The position numbers and the translations under genes were made by a program. Under the pieces are notes generated by a model, which saw nothing but the letters and a program-made list of their open reading frames with translations, was not told where the DNA came from and searched no databases. From NCBI RefSeq assembly GCF_014836535.1, contig NZ_JACSQP010000001.1:2849-66848 (forward strand): 64,000 bases of DNA, read 5' to 3'. Shown here one piece after another: positions 1 through 7,405 of the stretch. Origin of the DNA: Microbacterium pullorum (lineage in GTDB: Bacteria; Actinomycetota; Actinomycetes; Actinomycetales; Microbacteriaceae). Every line of letters begins with the position of its first letter. Position 1 is the stretch's first letter.

Positions 1-2
1 CG

Positions 3-25
3 CCCCCCCCCCCCCCCCCCCCCCC
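3..25. repeat. 23-nt poly-C tract
   Basis: An uninterrupted run of 23 C residues lies at the left edge, upstream of the MFS gene. Such runs are prone to slippage in vivo and to miscounting in sequencing, so the exact length should not be trusted. Confidence 0.9.
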
Positions 26-166
26 ACGGCGCTGTCGCATGTCGGAGAGGCGGTGTCAGAGGCCGGGTCGACGGCACCCCGATGCTGTGTACTGTCGTAA
101 CGGTGCGCGCGCGGCCACCCGATCCGGCGCGCCCGAAGCTCCCCTCGAAAGGCCCGCCGGCACCCC

Positions 167-1405
167 GTGTACTCCCTGCTCCTCACGATCATCTACGTCG
201 CTTTCGTCAGCCTCGGCCTGCCGGATTCGCTCGTCGGCGCCGGCTGGCCCGTCATGCACCAGGACCTCGGCGTCCCCCTCGCCTACGCGGGCATCATCAC
301 CATGGTCATCGCGGGCGGCACGATCCTGTCGAGCCTCGCCTCGGAGCGCGTCACGCGCCGGTTCGGGGCGGGAGTGGTCACCGCGGTCAGCGTGGGGATG
401 ACCGCCGCCGCCCTCGTGGGCTTCTCGTTCTCCGGCTCGTTCTGGATGCTGTGCCTCTGGGCCATCCCCTACGGGCTCGGTGCCGGTGCGGTCGACGCGG
501 CACTCAACAACTACGTGGCGCTGCACTACGCGGCGCGTCACATGAACTGGCTGCACAGCTTCTGGGGCCTGGGGGCGTCGATCAGCCCGTTCATCATGAG
601 CTACGCCCTCACCTCGGGCCTCGGCTGGTCCAGCGCCTACCTCATCGTCGGCGTCGCACAGGTCGCCCTCACGTTCGTGCTGCTGGTGAGCCTTCCGCTC
701 TGGGGCAGAGTCAACCCCGTCGTGCCGGGCGGCCACGACCTCGAGCCCGATGAGGCGCAGGCGCATGCCGCCGAGGCATCCGGGCGAGGTCGCGCGCACG
801 TCCCGCTCGCCCAGGCGCTGCGCATTCCCGGAGTCACGCTGATTCTGGCCGCCTTCTTCGCCTACTGCGCGCTGGAGAGCACCGCGCTGCTGTGGGCGTC
901 GACGTGGCTCGTCACCGACCGCGACGTGCCGGCGGCGACCGCGGCCGCCTTCGCGTCGCTGTTTCTCCTGGGCATCACCGGCGGCCGGTTCCTCGCCGGC
1001 ATCTTCGCCGACCGGGTGGGGGACCGGCTCCTCATCCGGGGCGGGTTCGCCACGGTCGCGCTCGGCGCCGTGCTGCTGGCCCTGCCCCTGCAGACCGACG
1101 TGGTCGCCCTCGCCGGTCTCGTGATCGCGGGGTTCGGGTGCGCACCGATCTACCCGGCGATCATCCACTCCACCCCGGGCAACTTCGGCCGGCGCAACTC
1201 GCAGGCCATCATCGGCATCCAGATGGCGGCGGCCTACACCGGCTCGACCCTCGCACCACCGCTGTTCGGCGTGCTCTCGGCGTGGGTCGGGATGTGGCTG
1301 TTCCCGGTGTTCCTCGGCATCCTGGTGGTCCTCGGCCTCGTCATGTCGGAGCGGCTCAACCGGCTCGTCGACCGGCGCAGCCGCGTCGCGCCGTCGGTGA
1401 GCTGA
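167..1405 (+). CDS. MFS transporter
   Basis: Predicted cytoplasmic-membrane permease of the major facilitator superfamily, 412 residues, with about 12 hydrophobic segments and a hydrophilic central loop around residues 185-215. Two features are typical: the N-terminal 'GLPDSLVGAGWPVM' and, in the second half, a loop motif resembling MFS motif A ('GGRFLAGIFADRVGDR'). The GTG start is chosen because the first helix begins immediately after it; there is no close Shine-Dalgarno sequence (an AAAGG lies about 15 nt upstream), so the start is not secure. It stands alone ahead of the glutaminase gene, which has its own promoter. The substrate cannot be read from the sequence; sugars or drugs are the usual cargo of this kind of permease. 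Confidence 0.8.
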   Translation: MYSLLLTIIYVAFVSLGLPDSLVGAGWPVMHQDLGVPLAYAGIITMVIAGGTILSSLASERVTRRFGAGVVTAVSVGMTAAALVGFSFSGSFWMLCLWAIPYGLGAGAVDAALNNYVALHYAARHMNWLHSFWGLGASISPFIMSYALTSGLGWSSAYLIVGVAQVALTFVLLVSLPLWGRVNPVVPGGHDLEPDEAQAHAAEASGRGRAHVPLAQALRIPGVTLILAAFFAYCALESTALLWASTWLVTDRDVPAATAAAFASLFLLGITGGRFLAGIFADRVGDRLLIRGGFATVALGAVLLALPLQTDVVALAGLVIAGFGCAPIYPAIIHSTPGNFGRRNSQAIIGIQMAAAYTGSTLAPPLFGVLSAWVGMWLFPVFLGILVVLGLVMSERLNRLVDRRSRVAPSVS

Positions 1406-1449
1406 CCGGACGGTCGCCTCGCCGCGGTGCCAGCCCGCCACGCGCGTGT

Positions 1450-1455
1450 CAGGGT
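1450..1455 (+). promoter_or_regulatory. -10 box (leaderless) of glsA
   Basis: CAGGGT lies 6 nt before the ATG at 1462, the same spacing as the stricter TAnnnT boxes in this window. It is a weaker hexamer than those. Confidence 0.35.
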
Positions 1456-1461
1456 AGGGGA

Positions 1462-2427
1462 ATGAGCCGTCGATCCGACCCGCGCACCTACGACCTCGAT
1501 CGGCTGCGCGAGGATGTGCTCGCCGAGCACGGCGGTGAGGTCGACGACAGCATCCCGCAGCTCGCCTCGGCCGACCCCGACTTCTGTGCCCTGGCACTCG
1601 CGCTCCCCGACGGCACCGTGCGCTCGAGCGTCCACGCAGACGTGCGTTTCAGCGTGCAGTCGGCGGTGAAGCCGTTTCTGTTCGCCCTCGCCCTGCTCGA
1701 CACCCAGGGGGAAGCCCTGGACCGCATCGGCATCGAGCCGACGGGTGAGGCGTTCGACGCGATCAAGCTCGAAAGCGGCACCGGCCGGCCGCCGAACCCG
1801 ATGGTCAACGCCGGCGCGCTGCTGACCGCGGCCCTCGTCTCGGGCGACGACGTCGCGGCGCGCGACGCGCGCATCCTCGCGGGGCTCTCCGCCTTCGCCG
1901 GTCGCGCCCTCGAGGTCGACGAGCACGTGGCCCGCGACGAGCACCTGCTCGGCGACCGCAACCACGCCCTGGCCCACCTCATGCGGGCGGAGGGCGCGCT
2001 CGAGGTCAGCGCCGACGACGCCGTCGCCGTGTACGCCCGCGCCTGCGCCGTGCTGGTCGACGTCGAGGCGCTCGCCGTGATGGGCGCGACGCTCGCCCTG
2101 GGCGGGCGCAACCCCGTCACCGGCGAGCAGGTGGTGCCGCCGGACGTGGCCCGCGACGTCGTGTCGGTCATGGCGACCTGCGGGGTCTACGACGGCTCCG
2201 GCAGGTGGATGCGCTCGGTCGGGATCCCCGCGAAGTCGAGCGTCTCGGGTGCCATCGTGATGGCGGTTCCCGGCCGGCTCGGAGCGGCGGTGGTGAGCCC
2301 GCCGCTCGACGAGTACGGCACGAGCGTGCGCGGCCACGCGGCGAGCCGGCGACTCAGCGACGACCTGGGTCTGCACGTGTTCGGCGACCCCGAAGACGGG
2401 CTGGGCGCGCCCGTGTCGACGGGCTGA
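1462..2427 (+). CDS. glsA: Glutaminase
   Basis: Serine-dependent glutaminase converting L-glutamine to L-glutamate and ammonia in the cytoplasm. The 321-residue length is normal for the GlsA family. The S-x-x-K catalytic pair is visible as S67 and K70 in 'FSVQSAVKPF', and the conserved 'NPMVNAGA' loop follows near residue 112-120. The start is the ATG at 1462, in frame within a longer open frame, because the glutaminase fold begins just after it and a -10-like hexamer sits 6 nt upstream. The gene is monocistronic: the previous gene ends 56 nt upstream and the next gene is convergent. Confidence 0.92.
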   Translation: MSRRSDPRTYDLDRLREDVLAEHGGEVDDSIPQLASADPDFCALALALPDGTVRSSVHADVRFSVQSAVKPFLFALALLDTQGEALDRIGIEPTGEAFDAIKLESGTGRPPNPMVNAGALLTAALVSGDDVAARDARILAGLSAFAGRALEVDEHVARDEHLLGDRNHALAHLMRAEGALEVSADDAVAVYARACAVLVDVEALAVMGATLALGGRNPVTGEQVVPPDVARDVVSVMATCGVYDGSGRWMRSVGIPAKSSVSGAIVMAVPGRLGAAVVSPPLDEYGTSVRGHAASRRLSDDLGLHVFGDPEDGLGAPVSTG

Positions 2428-2429
2428 GC

Positions 2430-2446
2430 GCGGCCAGGCCGGCCGC
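2430..2446. terminator. Short hairpin between convergent genes
   Basis: GCGGCC-AGGCC-GGCCGC forms a perfect 6-bp stem in the gap between the convergent glsA and acyl-CoA dehydrogenase genes. There is no T-run, so terminator function is inferred only from position. Confidence 0.35.
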
Positions 2447-2448
2447 CG

Positions 2449-4176
2449 TCAGTCGATCTCGCCGCCGGCCACCGTCTCGGCCAGCGCGTGCACGCGGGGG
2501 AGGTGGTGGGCGCCGTAGAAGTCCGCGGAGACGAGCCGTGCGGCATCCGTCTCGCTCGGTGTCTCGTGCGCGAGCACCGCGGCAGCGGCGAGAGCGTGCA
2601 TCCAGCCGCCGGCGAGGGTGCCGAGCAGCATGAGGTACGGCACGCTCACCGCGTAGACGTCGCGCGGCGAGGCGGCGAAGCCGAGCAGGTCGGCGGTCGC
2701 GCGGCGGGATGCCGCGAGCGCCCGCTCGAGCCGCTCGGCGGTGCGCCCCGCGACAGGGTGGTCGAAGCCGCGCAGCTGAGTCACAGTCTCGTCGATGCGC
2801 TCGAACAGCTCCGACACGGTCGCGCCGCCGTCGCGCAGCACCTTGCGGCCGACGAGGTCGTTGGACTGGATGGCGGTCGTGCCCTCGTAGATCGTGGTGA
2901 TGCGCACGTCGCGGTAGTGCTGCGCGGCGCCGGTCTCCTCGATGAAGCCCATGCCGCCCTGCACCTGGATGGCATCGCTCGTCACAGCGATGGCGTCTTC
3001 GGTCGTCCAGCCCTTGAGGATGGGCACGAAGAAGTCCGCCAGCTTCACCAGGAAGTCATCGGTGTCGGCCCGGTCGAGCAGGTCGCCGACGTAGACGCCG
3101 AGGGCGCGCATCGCGAAGATCTTGCTCGACATCGACAGCAGCAGGCGCCGCACGTCGGGGTGCTCGGCGATGGGAGTGCCGGCCGGGCGCTCCAGCACAC
3201 CGCCCTGCAGGCGATCGGCCGCGTACGCCGCGGCCTGCTGGTAGGCGCGGTCGGCGATGCCCGTCGCCTGGAACCCCATGCCCGCGCGGGCGGAGTTCAT
3301 CATGATGAACATCCCCGCCAGGCCCCCGCCGACCTCGCCGACGAGGTAGCCGGTGGCATCCTCGTAGGCGAGCACGCAGGTGGGGCTGCCGTGGATGCCG
3401 AGCTTGTGCTCGATCGCGACGGTGGTGATGGCGTTGCGGTCGCCGAGCGATCCGTCGTCGTTCACGAGCACCTTGGGGGCGACGAACAGCGAGAGCCCCT
3501 TCGCGCCGTCGGGGGCGCCGGGGGTGCGGGCGAGCACGAGGTGCACGATGTTCTCGGCGATGTCGTGGTCGCCCCACGTGATGAAGATCTTCTGGCCGCG
3601 GATCGCCCAGCTGCCGTCGTCGCGTGGCGTCGCCATGGTGCGGATGGCGCCGAGGTCGGTGCCGGCGGCCGGCTCGGTGAGGTTCATCGTGCCGGTCCAC
3701 TCGCCGGAGACGAGCTTGGTGAGGTACGTCTCACGGATCTCATCGGATGCCGCGGCATCCAGGGCGTGGATCTCGCCGGCCGTCAGCAGCCAGCAGAGCG
3801 CGAAGGCGGCGTTCGAGGCGTTCCAGATCTCGCCCAGACCCGCGCGAACGGCGCCGGGAAGGCCGTCGCCGCCGGCGGAGACGGGTGCCTCGGCGGTGAC
3901 CCAGCCCGCCTCGACGAACGCACGGTACGCCTCGGCGAACCCGTCGGGCAGGCGCACCTGACCGTCGTCGAGGCGCGCGCCGACGCGGTCGCCGACCGCT
4001 TCGAGCGGAGCGATGACGGAGGCGGCGAACTCGCCCGCCCCCGCGATGATGTCGGTGGCGTCCTCAGCGGTGAGCTCGCCCCCGGTGGCGCGCGCGACGA
4101 GGTCCTGCCCGAACGCGTCGGTGAAGAGGAACGCGTAGTCCTCGACGGGCGGCGTGTATGCGGATGCGTCAGCCAT
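2449..4176 (-). CDS. Acyl-CoA dehydrogenase
   Basis: FAD-dependent acyl-CoA dehydrogenase, 575 residues, introducing the alpha-beta double bond in an acyl-CoA during fatty-acid or related thioester oxidation. The length and an extra C-terminal helical domain match the large AcdB/DmdC-like subfamily rather than the ~390-residue classical enzymes. Visible motifs are 'MNLTEPAAGTDLG' (flavin and substrate region), 'HKLGIHGSPTC', and 'GGMGFIEETGAAQHYRD' followed by 'IYEGTTAIQ'. The E of that last motif, E431, aligns with the catalytic base Glu376 of the medium-chain enzyme. The ATG start has AGGAG at good spacing. A palindrome overlapping the promoter suggests TetR-type control. The chain-length preference is unknown. 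Confidence 0.88.
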   Translation of the reverse strand: MADASAYTPPVEDYAFLFTDAFGQDLVARATGGELTAEDATDIIAGAGEFAASVIAPLEAVGDRVGARLDDGQVRLPDGFAEAYRAFVEAGWVTAEAPVSAGGDGLPGAVRAGLGEIWNASNAAFALCWLLTAGEIHALDAAASDEIRETYLTKLVSGEWTGTMNLTEPAAGTDLGAIRTMATPRDDGSWAIRGQKIFITWGDHDIAENIVHLVLARTPGAPDGAKGLSLFVAPKVLVNDDGSLGDRNAITTVAIEHKLGIHGSPTCVLAYEDATGYLVGEVGGGLAGMFIMMNSARAGMGFQATGIADRAYQQAAAYAADRLQGGVLERPAGTPIAEHPDVRRLLLSMSSKIFAMRALGVYVGDLLDRADTDDFLVKLADFFVPILKGWTTEDAIAVTSDAIQVQGGMGFIEETGAAQHYRDVRITTIYEGTTAIQSNDLVGRKVLRDGGATVSELFERIDETVTQLRGFDHPVAGRTAERLERALAASRRATADLLGFAASPRDVYAVSVPYLMLLGTLAGGWMHALAAAAVLAHETPSETDAARLVSADFYGAHHLPRVHALAETVAGGEID

Positions 4177-4203
4177 GACGGACTCCTGTGCTCGAGGAAG
4201 TGG

Positions 4204-4220
4204 GACTGAGGTTCAGTCTA
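4204..4220 (-). promoter_or_regulatory. Operator palindrome over the -10 of the acyl-CoA dehydrogenase gene
   Basis: GACTGA-GGT-TCAGTC (4204-4218) is a perfect 6-3-6 palindrome that overlaps a minus-strand -10 box TAGACT (4215-4220). A related half-site, GACTGGGTTCC, lies just upstream. The layout suits repression by a TetR-type regulator; no such regulator gene is adjacent. Confidence 0.5.
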
Positions 4221-4274
4221 TGCGGGACTGGGTTCCACTTGCGCCCGGAGTGCACGTCGAGTGCGGCGTGCGCG

Positions 4275-4940
4275 TCACGGCCCACCCATCCAGTGCTCGA
4301 TGCGGTGCGTGTCGGGTGTGAAGCCGTGCCGCACACCGTAGAGCACGGCCTGGGTGCGGCTCGTGGCGCCGATCTTGCGGTAGACCGACCGGATGTAGGA
4401 CTTCACCGTGTTCGGGCTGAGATAGGTGAGGCGGGCGACCTCGGCGTTGCTCTTGCCCTGGGTGATGAGGGCGAGGATCTCGGACTCACGATCGGTGATG
4501 CCCTCCAGGCGCCCGGGCCACTCCAGGCCCGGCGCACTGGGCGCTCGGCGCGCCTGGTCGCTGATGACCAGCTCGCCCGCGTGGACCGCCTCGATCGCGG
4601 CGACCAGCTGCGCCGCGGGCAAGGTCTTCGAGAGGTACCCGTGCACGCCCTGCTCACGGGCCGAGGCGATGAGATCGGGGTGGAAGTTCCAGGTGTACAT
4701 CACGACGCGTCGGGCTCGTGGATTCCTGATGAGCTCGGAGATCTCGTGGTGATCCGACTCCGGTTGCGCGAAGGAGTCGTACAGCACGACGTCCACCTCA
4801 TCGCTCACGCCCTGGTTCGCATCGATCTCGGCGATGAGGATGCGGTCGCGGTAATCGTCGAAGAGGTGCGCCAGCCCCTTCAACACCACGTCGTAGTCAT
4901 CGACGAGGGCGACCGTGATGGGTTTCGGGGACGAGGCCAT
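4275..4940 (-). CDS. LuxR-type response regulator (orphan)
   Basis: Two-domain transcription regulator of 221 residues. The receiver domain (residues ~8-125) has the acidic pocket D14/D15, phospho-acceptor D55 in 'VVLYDSF' and the conserved lysine K105 in 'GYLSKTL'. A GerE/LuxR helix-turn-helix follows ('TDRESEILALITQGKSNAEV', then 'LSPNTVKSYIRSVYRKIGA'). No histidine kinase is adjacent, so its signal partner is elsewhere or absent. The ATG at 4940 is chosen from a much longer open frame because the receiver begins there. It is divergent from the YeaQ-like gene across 141 nt holding two tandem palindromes that may be its own binding sites. Confidence 0.88.
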   Translation of the reverse strand: MASSPKPITVALVDDYDVVLKGLAHLFDDYRDRILIAEIDANQGVSDEVDVVLYDSFAQPESDHHEISELIRNPRARRVVMYTWNFHPDLIASAREQGVHGYLSKTLPAAQLVAAIEAVHAGELVISDQARRAPSAPGLEWPGRLEGITDRESEILALITQGKSNAEVARLTYLSPNTVKSYIRSVYRKIGATSRTQAVLYGVRHGFTPDTHRIEHWMGGP

Positions 4941-4952
4941 ACCTGAGCTTTT

Positions 4953-4988
4953 CACCCCCAGGGGTGTGCCGCCACACCCTGAGGGGTG
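4953..4988. promoter_or_regulatory. Tandem palindromic operator in the divergent promoter region
   Basis: Two similar palindromes stand side by side: CACCCC-CA-GGGGTG (4953-4966) and, after a short gap, CACCCT-GA-GGGGTG (4975-4988). The larger arms 4953-4968 and 4973-4988 also pair with each other at 13 of 16 positions. They sit 13 nt upstream of the response-regulator start and about 90 nt upstream of the YeaQ-like gene, a natural place for autoregulation. Confidence 0.5.
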
Positions 4989-5081
4989 GTGAAGTGAAGT
5001 GATGTCGCGAACTGCGGCATCCCGAGTACCGCACGGTGCCCGACACGACACGCCCTCGGGCGTCACAGAAGAGGAGCAATC

Positions 5082-5369
5082 ATGCTCGGTCTCATCATCA
5101 GCGTCATCGTCATCGGCCTCATCGCCGGATTCATCGCCCGGGCGGTCGTCCCCGGCAAGCAGGACATGAGCCTGCTCATGACCATCGTCCTCGGCATCGT
5201 CGGCTCGTTCGTCGGCGGGTTCCTCGGCTTCCTGCTCTTCGGGCAGGACGCGGCCGACGGCTTCTTCCAGCCCGCCGGCATCATCGGCTCCATCATCGGT
5301 GCGATCATCGCGCTGCTGGTCTACGTGATGGTCGCCGGTCGCAGCACCACTTCGCGCCGTCGCTCCTGA
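5082..5369 (+). CDS. GlsB/YeaQ/YmgE family small membrane protein
   Basis: A 95-residue integral membrane protein with three hydrophobic segments (about residues 1-22, 30-55 and 65-86) rich in glycine, including 'GLIAGFIARAVVPGKQ' and 'GIVGSFVGGFLG'. This pattern is diagnostic of the transglycosylase-associated/YeaQ family. Members are induced by acid, osmotic or general stress in many bacteria, but the biochemical function is unknown. GAGGAG is well placed before the ATG. The divergent response regulator and shared palindromes make it a plausible target of that regulator (inference). A strong hairpin terminator follows. Confidence 0.85.
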   Translation: MLGLIISVIVIGLIAGFIARAVVPGKQDMSLLMTIVLGIVGSFVGGFLGFLLFGQDAADGFFQPAGIIGSIIGAIIALLVYVMVAGRSTTSRRRS

Positions 5370-5381
5370 GCTGACGGTCCC

Positions 5382-5409
5382 GCAGGGCCGCGCGGACACG
5401 CGGCCCTGC
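5382..5409 (+). terminator. Hairpin terminator after the YeaQ-like gene
   Basis: GCAGGGCCGCG (5382-5392), a 6-nt loop and CGCGGCCCTGC (5399-5409) form a perfect 11-bp G+C-rich stem directly downstream of the stop codon. No T-tract follows. Confidence 0.7.
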
Positions 5410-5434
5410 GCGGCATCCGCCGGTGTTCCGACAG

Positions 5435-5497
5435 CAGGAGATCTCCCCGCCGCAGGACGTTTCGGCCGGAGGGGTCCTGTTGTGGGGAGATCGCCTG
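5435..5497. repeat. Long imperfect inverted repeat
   Basis: Two 24-nt arms (5435-5458 and 5474-5497) pair at 20 of 24 positions around a 15-nt loop. The cores are CAGGAGATCTCCCC on the left and GGGGAGATCGCCTG on the right. It lies downstream of the YeaQ-like terminator and just beyond the end of the convergent lipase-maturation gene. It is too long for a plain terminator and may be a dispersed palindromic element. Confidence 0.75.
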
Positions 5498-5529
5498 CTC
5501 TGGGGAGGGCAGGCGAGGGGCGGATGCCG

Positions 5530-6999
5530 CTACCGCCCGATCGGCCGCACCAGCACCCGGCGCCGGTCGCGCACCCAGCGCACCCGATCGCGGCGGTACT
5601 CCGCGTGGGTCGCGAACCGGTAGTGGTACGACACCACCCGCACCCATCTCGGGTGCTCGCGACCGAACGGCGCCGCGCGCAGCAGCGCGAGCGTCGCGGC
5701 ATCCGCTTCGAGCAGCCGCACCAGCAGCGTGGTGAACCAGCCCTCCAGTGACCGCCCCAGCGGCAGGAACCACATCAGCCAGTCCAGCCGCAGGTGGTAC
5801 GGCGCCCACTGCCGTGGCACCCGCCGGACGTCGCCCGGCTTGCCCTTGAAGTCATACTCCCGCCAGGTGGCGTCGTCGGGGTCGGCATCCATCGTCGCCT
5901 CGATCACGTACTCGATGCGCTCGCGGGTGACGGTGCCGAACGCGCCGTATGCGTTGGCGAGCTGCCACCGATTGAAGCTCGCGTTCATCAGCTGCCGGTG
6001 GGCGAAGAGGTTCTGCAGCGCGGGCCGGCTGATGACGAGGTACAGCAGCCCCACGCCGCAGGTGATCGCGAGCCAGTACAGCGGCAGACCGTCGATCATC
6101 CAGGGCGGGTCGGATGCCACCGCGGCCCCCGACCCGGGAAGCGACACCGCTGCGAACGCCAGCACGATCGTCGCCCAGTTGAGCCAGGCGAAGTTGCCGG
6201 TGAGCACGAGCCACAGCTGCGTCGCGATGACGATGGCCGCCGCCGCCGTGCCGACCAGCGCCGGCACGGGCCCGGGGATCCAGAGCCCGAGAAGCGGCGC
6301 GAACAGCAACCAGGGCACCACGAGCTGAGCGAGGTGGTTGCCGATCACCTCGATCTCGTGGAACCACCGCGGCAACAGGTGTGCCTGACGGCTGAGAGGC
6401 CCCGGCATGGGCTGCGTCTCATGGTGGAAGGTGAGTGCGGACAGGTCGCGCCACTCGCGCCCACCGCGGATCTTGATCATGCCGGCGCCGAACTCCAGCC
6501 GGAACAGCAGCCACCACAGCAGCACGATCACCACGGTGGGCGGTGGCTGGTCGTTCGACCCGAGGAACGCCGCGAGGAACCCGGCCTCGAGCAGCAGCAT
6601 CTCCCACCCGAATCCATAGAAGGTCTGCCCGATGCTGACTACCGACATGTAGCCCAGCCACAGCAGCAGGAAGCACACCATCGGCACCCACGGTGGCCCG
6701 AGCTGCGGGATGCCGGCGACGAGCGCCGCGCTCACGATGAGACCCGCGACGCACAGCGCCGTCAGCCGCCGGTCGGTGTAGCCCACACGGCGGAAGAGCG
6801 TCGGACCCAGCAGGCGCGAGCGCCGAGCCGACGTCGCGACCCACGAGAGCAGCTCGGGGGCGGGCAGCAGCCCCCGCTCGCCCAGCAGGGCGCGGAACTG
6901 GTTGAGCGTCGACAGGAAAGCGATCGCGTACAGCGCCGCGATGCCGCGCTGCAGCACCTGCCGGGCGAACTCGTAGTCGACAGCAGCGAAACCCTGCAT
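5530..6999 (-). CDS. Lipase maturation factor family membrane protein
   Basis: A 489-residue polytopic membrane protein resembling the lipase maturation factor (LMF1) family. In animals LMF1 helps secreted lipases fold in the ER; the role of bacterial homologues is not established. Many hydrophobic segments precede a hydrophilic C-terminal region with 'EYDFKGKPGDVRRVPRQWAP', 'PYHLRLDWLMWFLPLG' and 'YHYRF', characteristic of the family. A GTG at 7008 is also possible, but the ATG at 6999 is preferred because a TACCGT -10 box (7007-7012) stands exactly 7 nt before it, implying a leaderless message. The next gene upstream on the same strand has its own terminator. Confidence 0.8.
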   Translation of the reverse strand: MQGFAAVDYEFARQVLQRGIAALYAIAFLSTLNQFRALLGERGLLPAPELLSWVATSARRSRLLGPTLFRRVGYTDRRLTALCVAGLIVSAALVAGIPQLGPPWVPMVCFLLLWLGYMSVVSIGQTFYGFGWEMLLLEAGFLAAFLGSNDQPPPTVVIVLLWWLLFRLEFGAGMIKIRGGREWRDLSALTFHHETQPMPGPLSRQAHLLPRWFHEIEVIGNHLAQLVVPWLLFAPLLGLWIPGPVPALVGTAAAAIVIATQLWLVLTGNFAWLNWATIVLAFAAVSLPGSGAAVASDPPWMIDGLPLYWLAITCGVGLLYLVISRPALQNLFAHRQLMNASFNRWQLANAYGAFGTVTRERIEYVIEATMDADPDDATWREYDFKGKPGDVRRVPRQWAPYHLRLDWLMWFLPLGRSLEGWFTTLLVRLLEADAATLALLRAAPFGREHPRWVRVVSYHYRFATHAEYRRDRVRWVRDRRRVLVRPIGR

Positions 7000-7006
7000 G
7001 CACGAC

Positions 7007-7012
7007 ACGGTA
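7007..7012 (-). promoter_or_regulatory. -10 box (leaderless) of the lipase maturation factor gene
   Basis: TACCGT on the minus strand, 7 nt before ATG 6999. It overlaps the alternative GTG start at 7008, which argues against that start. Confidence 0.55.
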
Positions 7013-7027
7013 GGCCCGTCGCCCGTG

Positions 7028-7053
7028 ACGGCGCACGGGGTTGCGTGCGCCGT
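7028..7053 (-). terminator. Hairpin terminator after the 103-aa gene
   Basis: ACGGCGCAC, an 8-nt loop and GTGCGCCGT form a perfect 9-bp stem 11 nt beyond the stop codon of the 103-residue gene. Confidence 0.6.
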
Positions 7054-7063
7054 GTGCTGTCGG

Positions 7064-7375
7064 TCAGGCTTCGCCGAGGATGCTCCGCATCACCTCGAGC
7101 GAGATCTCCTCGCGCTCGCCGTCGGCGTTCTCGAAGACGCGGAACGGCACCCCGTGCTCGAGCAGGTACGCGGCGGTCTTCTCCAGTCGCGGCACGACCT
7201 GCAGGTGGTCGGCGCCGAACAGTTCAGCGGTGTAGAGCGGTTCGCCGGCTGCCACTGCCAACCGCATCTCCACCGTGGATCGGCCGTTGATGCGGTACAG
7301 CGCCTGCAGGGCGGCCGGCGACAGCACCGCGACGCCGTCGAGCGTGAGCGACATCGAGACGGGGGAATCGGTCAT
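7064..7375 (-). CDS. Conserved hypothetical protein, 103 aa
   Basis: I do not recognise this family. The 103-residue product is acidic, with no signal peptide or membrane segment. It has alternating short hydrophobic stretches ('SLTLDGVAVLSPAALQALYR', 'AAYLLEHGVPFRVFENADGE') that suggest a small alpha/beta fold. G+C content and third-position bias match neighbouring genes, and a terminator follows, so it is likely a real single gene. It lies between the FtsX-type transporter and the lipase maturation factor gene, all on the minus strand. Confidence 0.6.
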   Translation of the reverse strand: MTDSPVSMSLTLDGVAVLSPAALQALYRINGRSTVEMRLAVAAGEPLYTAELFGADHLQVVPRLEKTAAYLLEHGVPFRVFENADGEREEISLEVMRSILGEA

Positions 7376-7405
7376 CTCTCCATCGAACCACGCCCGACGC
7401 CGCCC

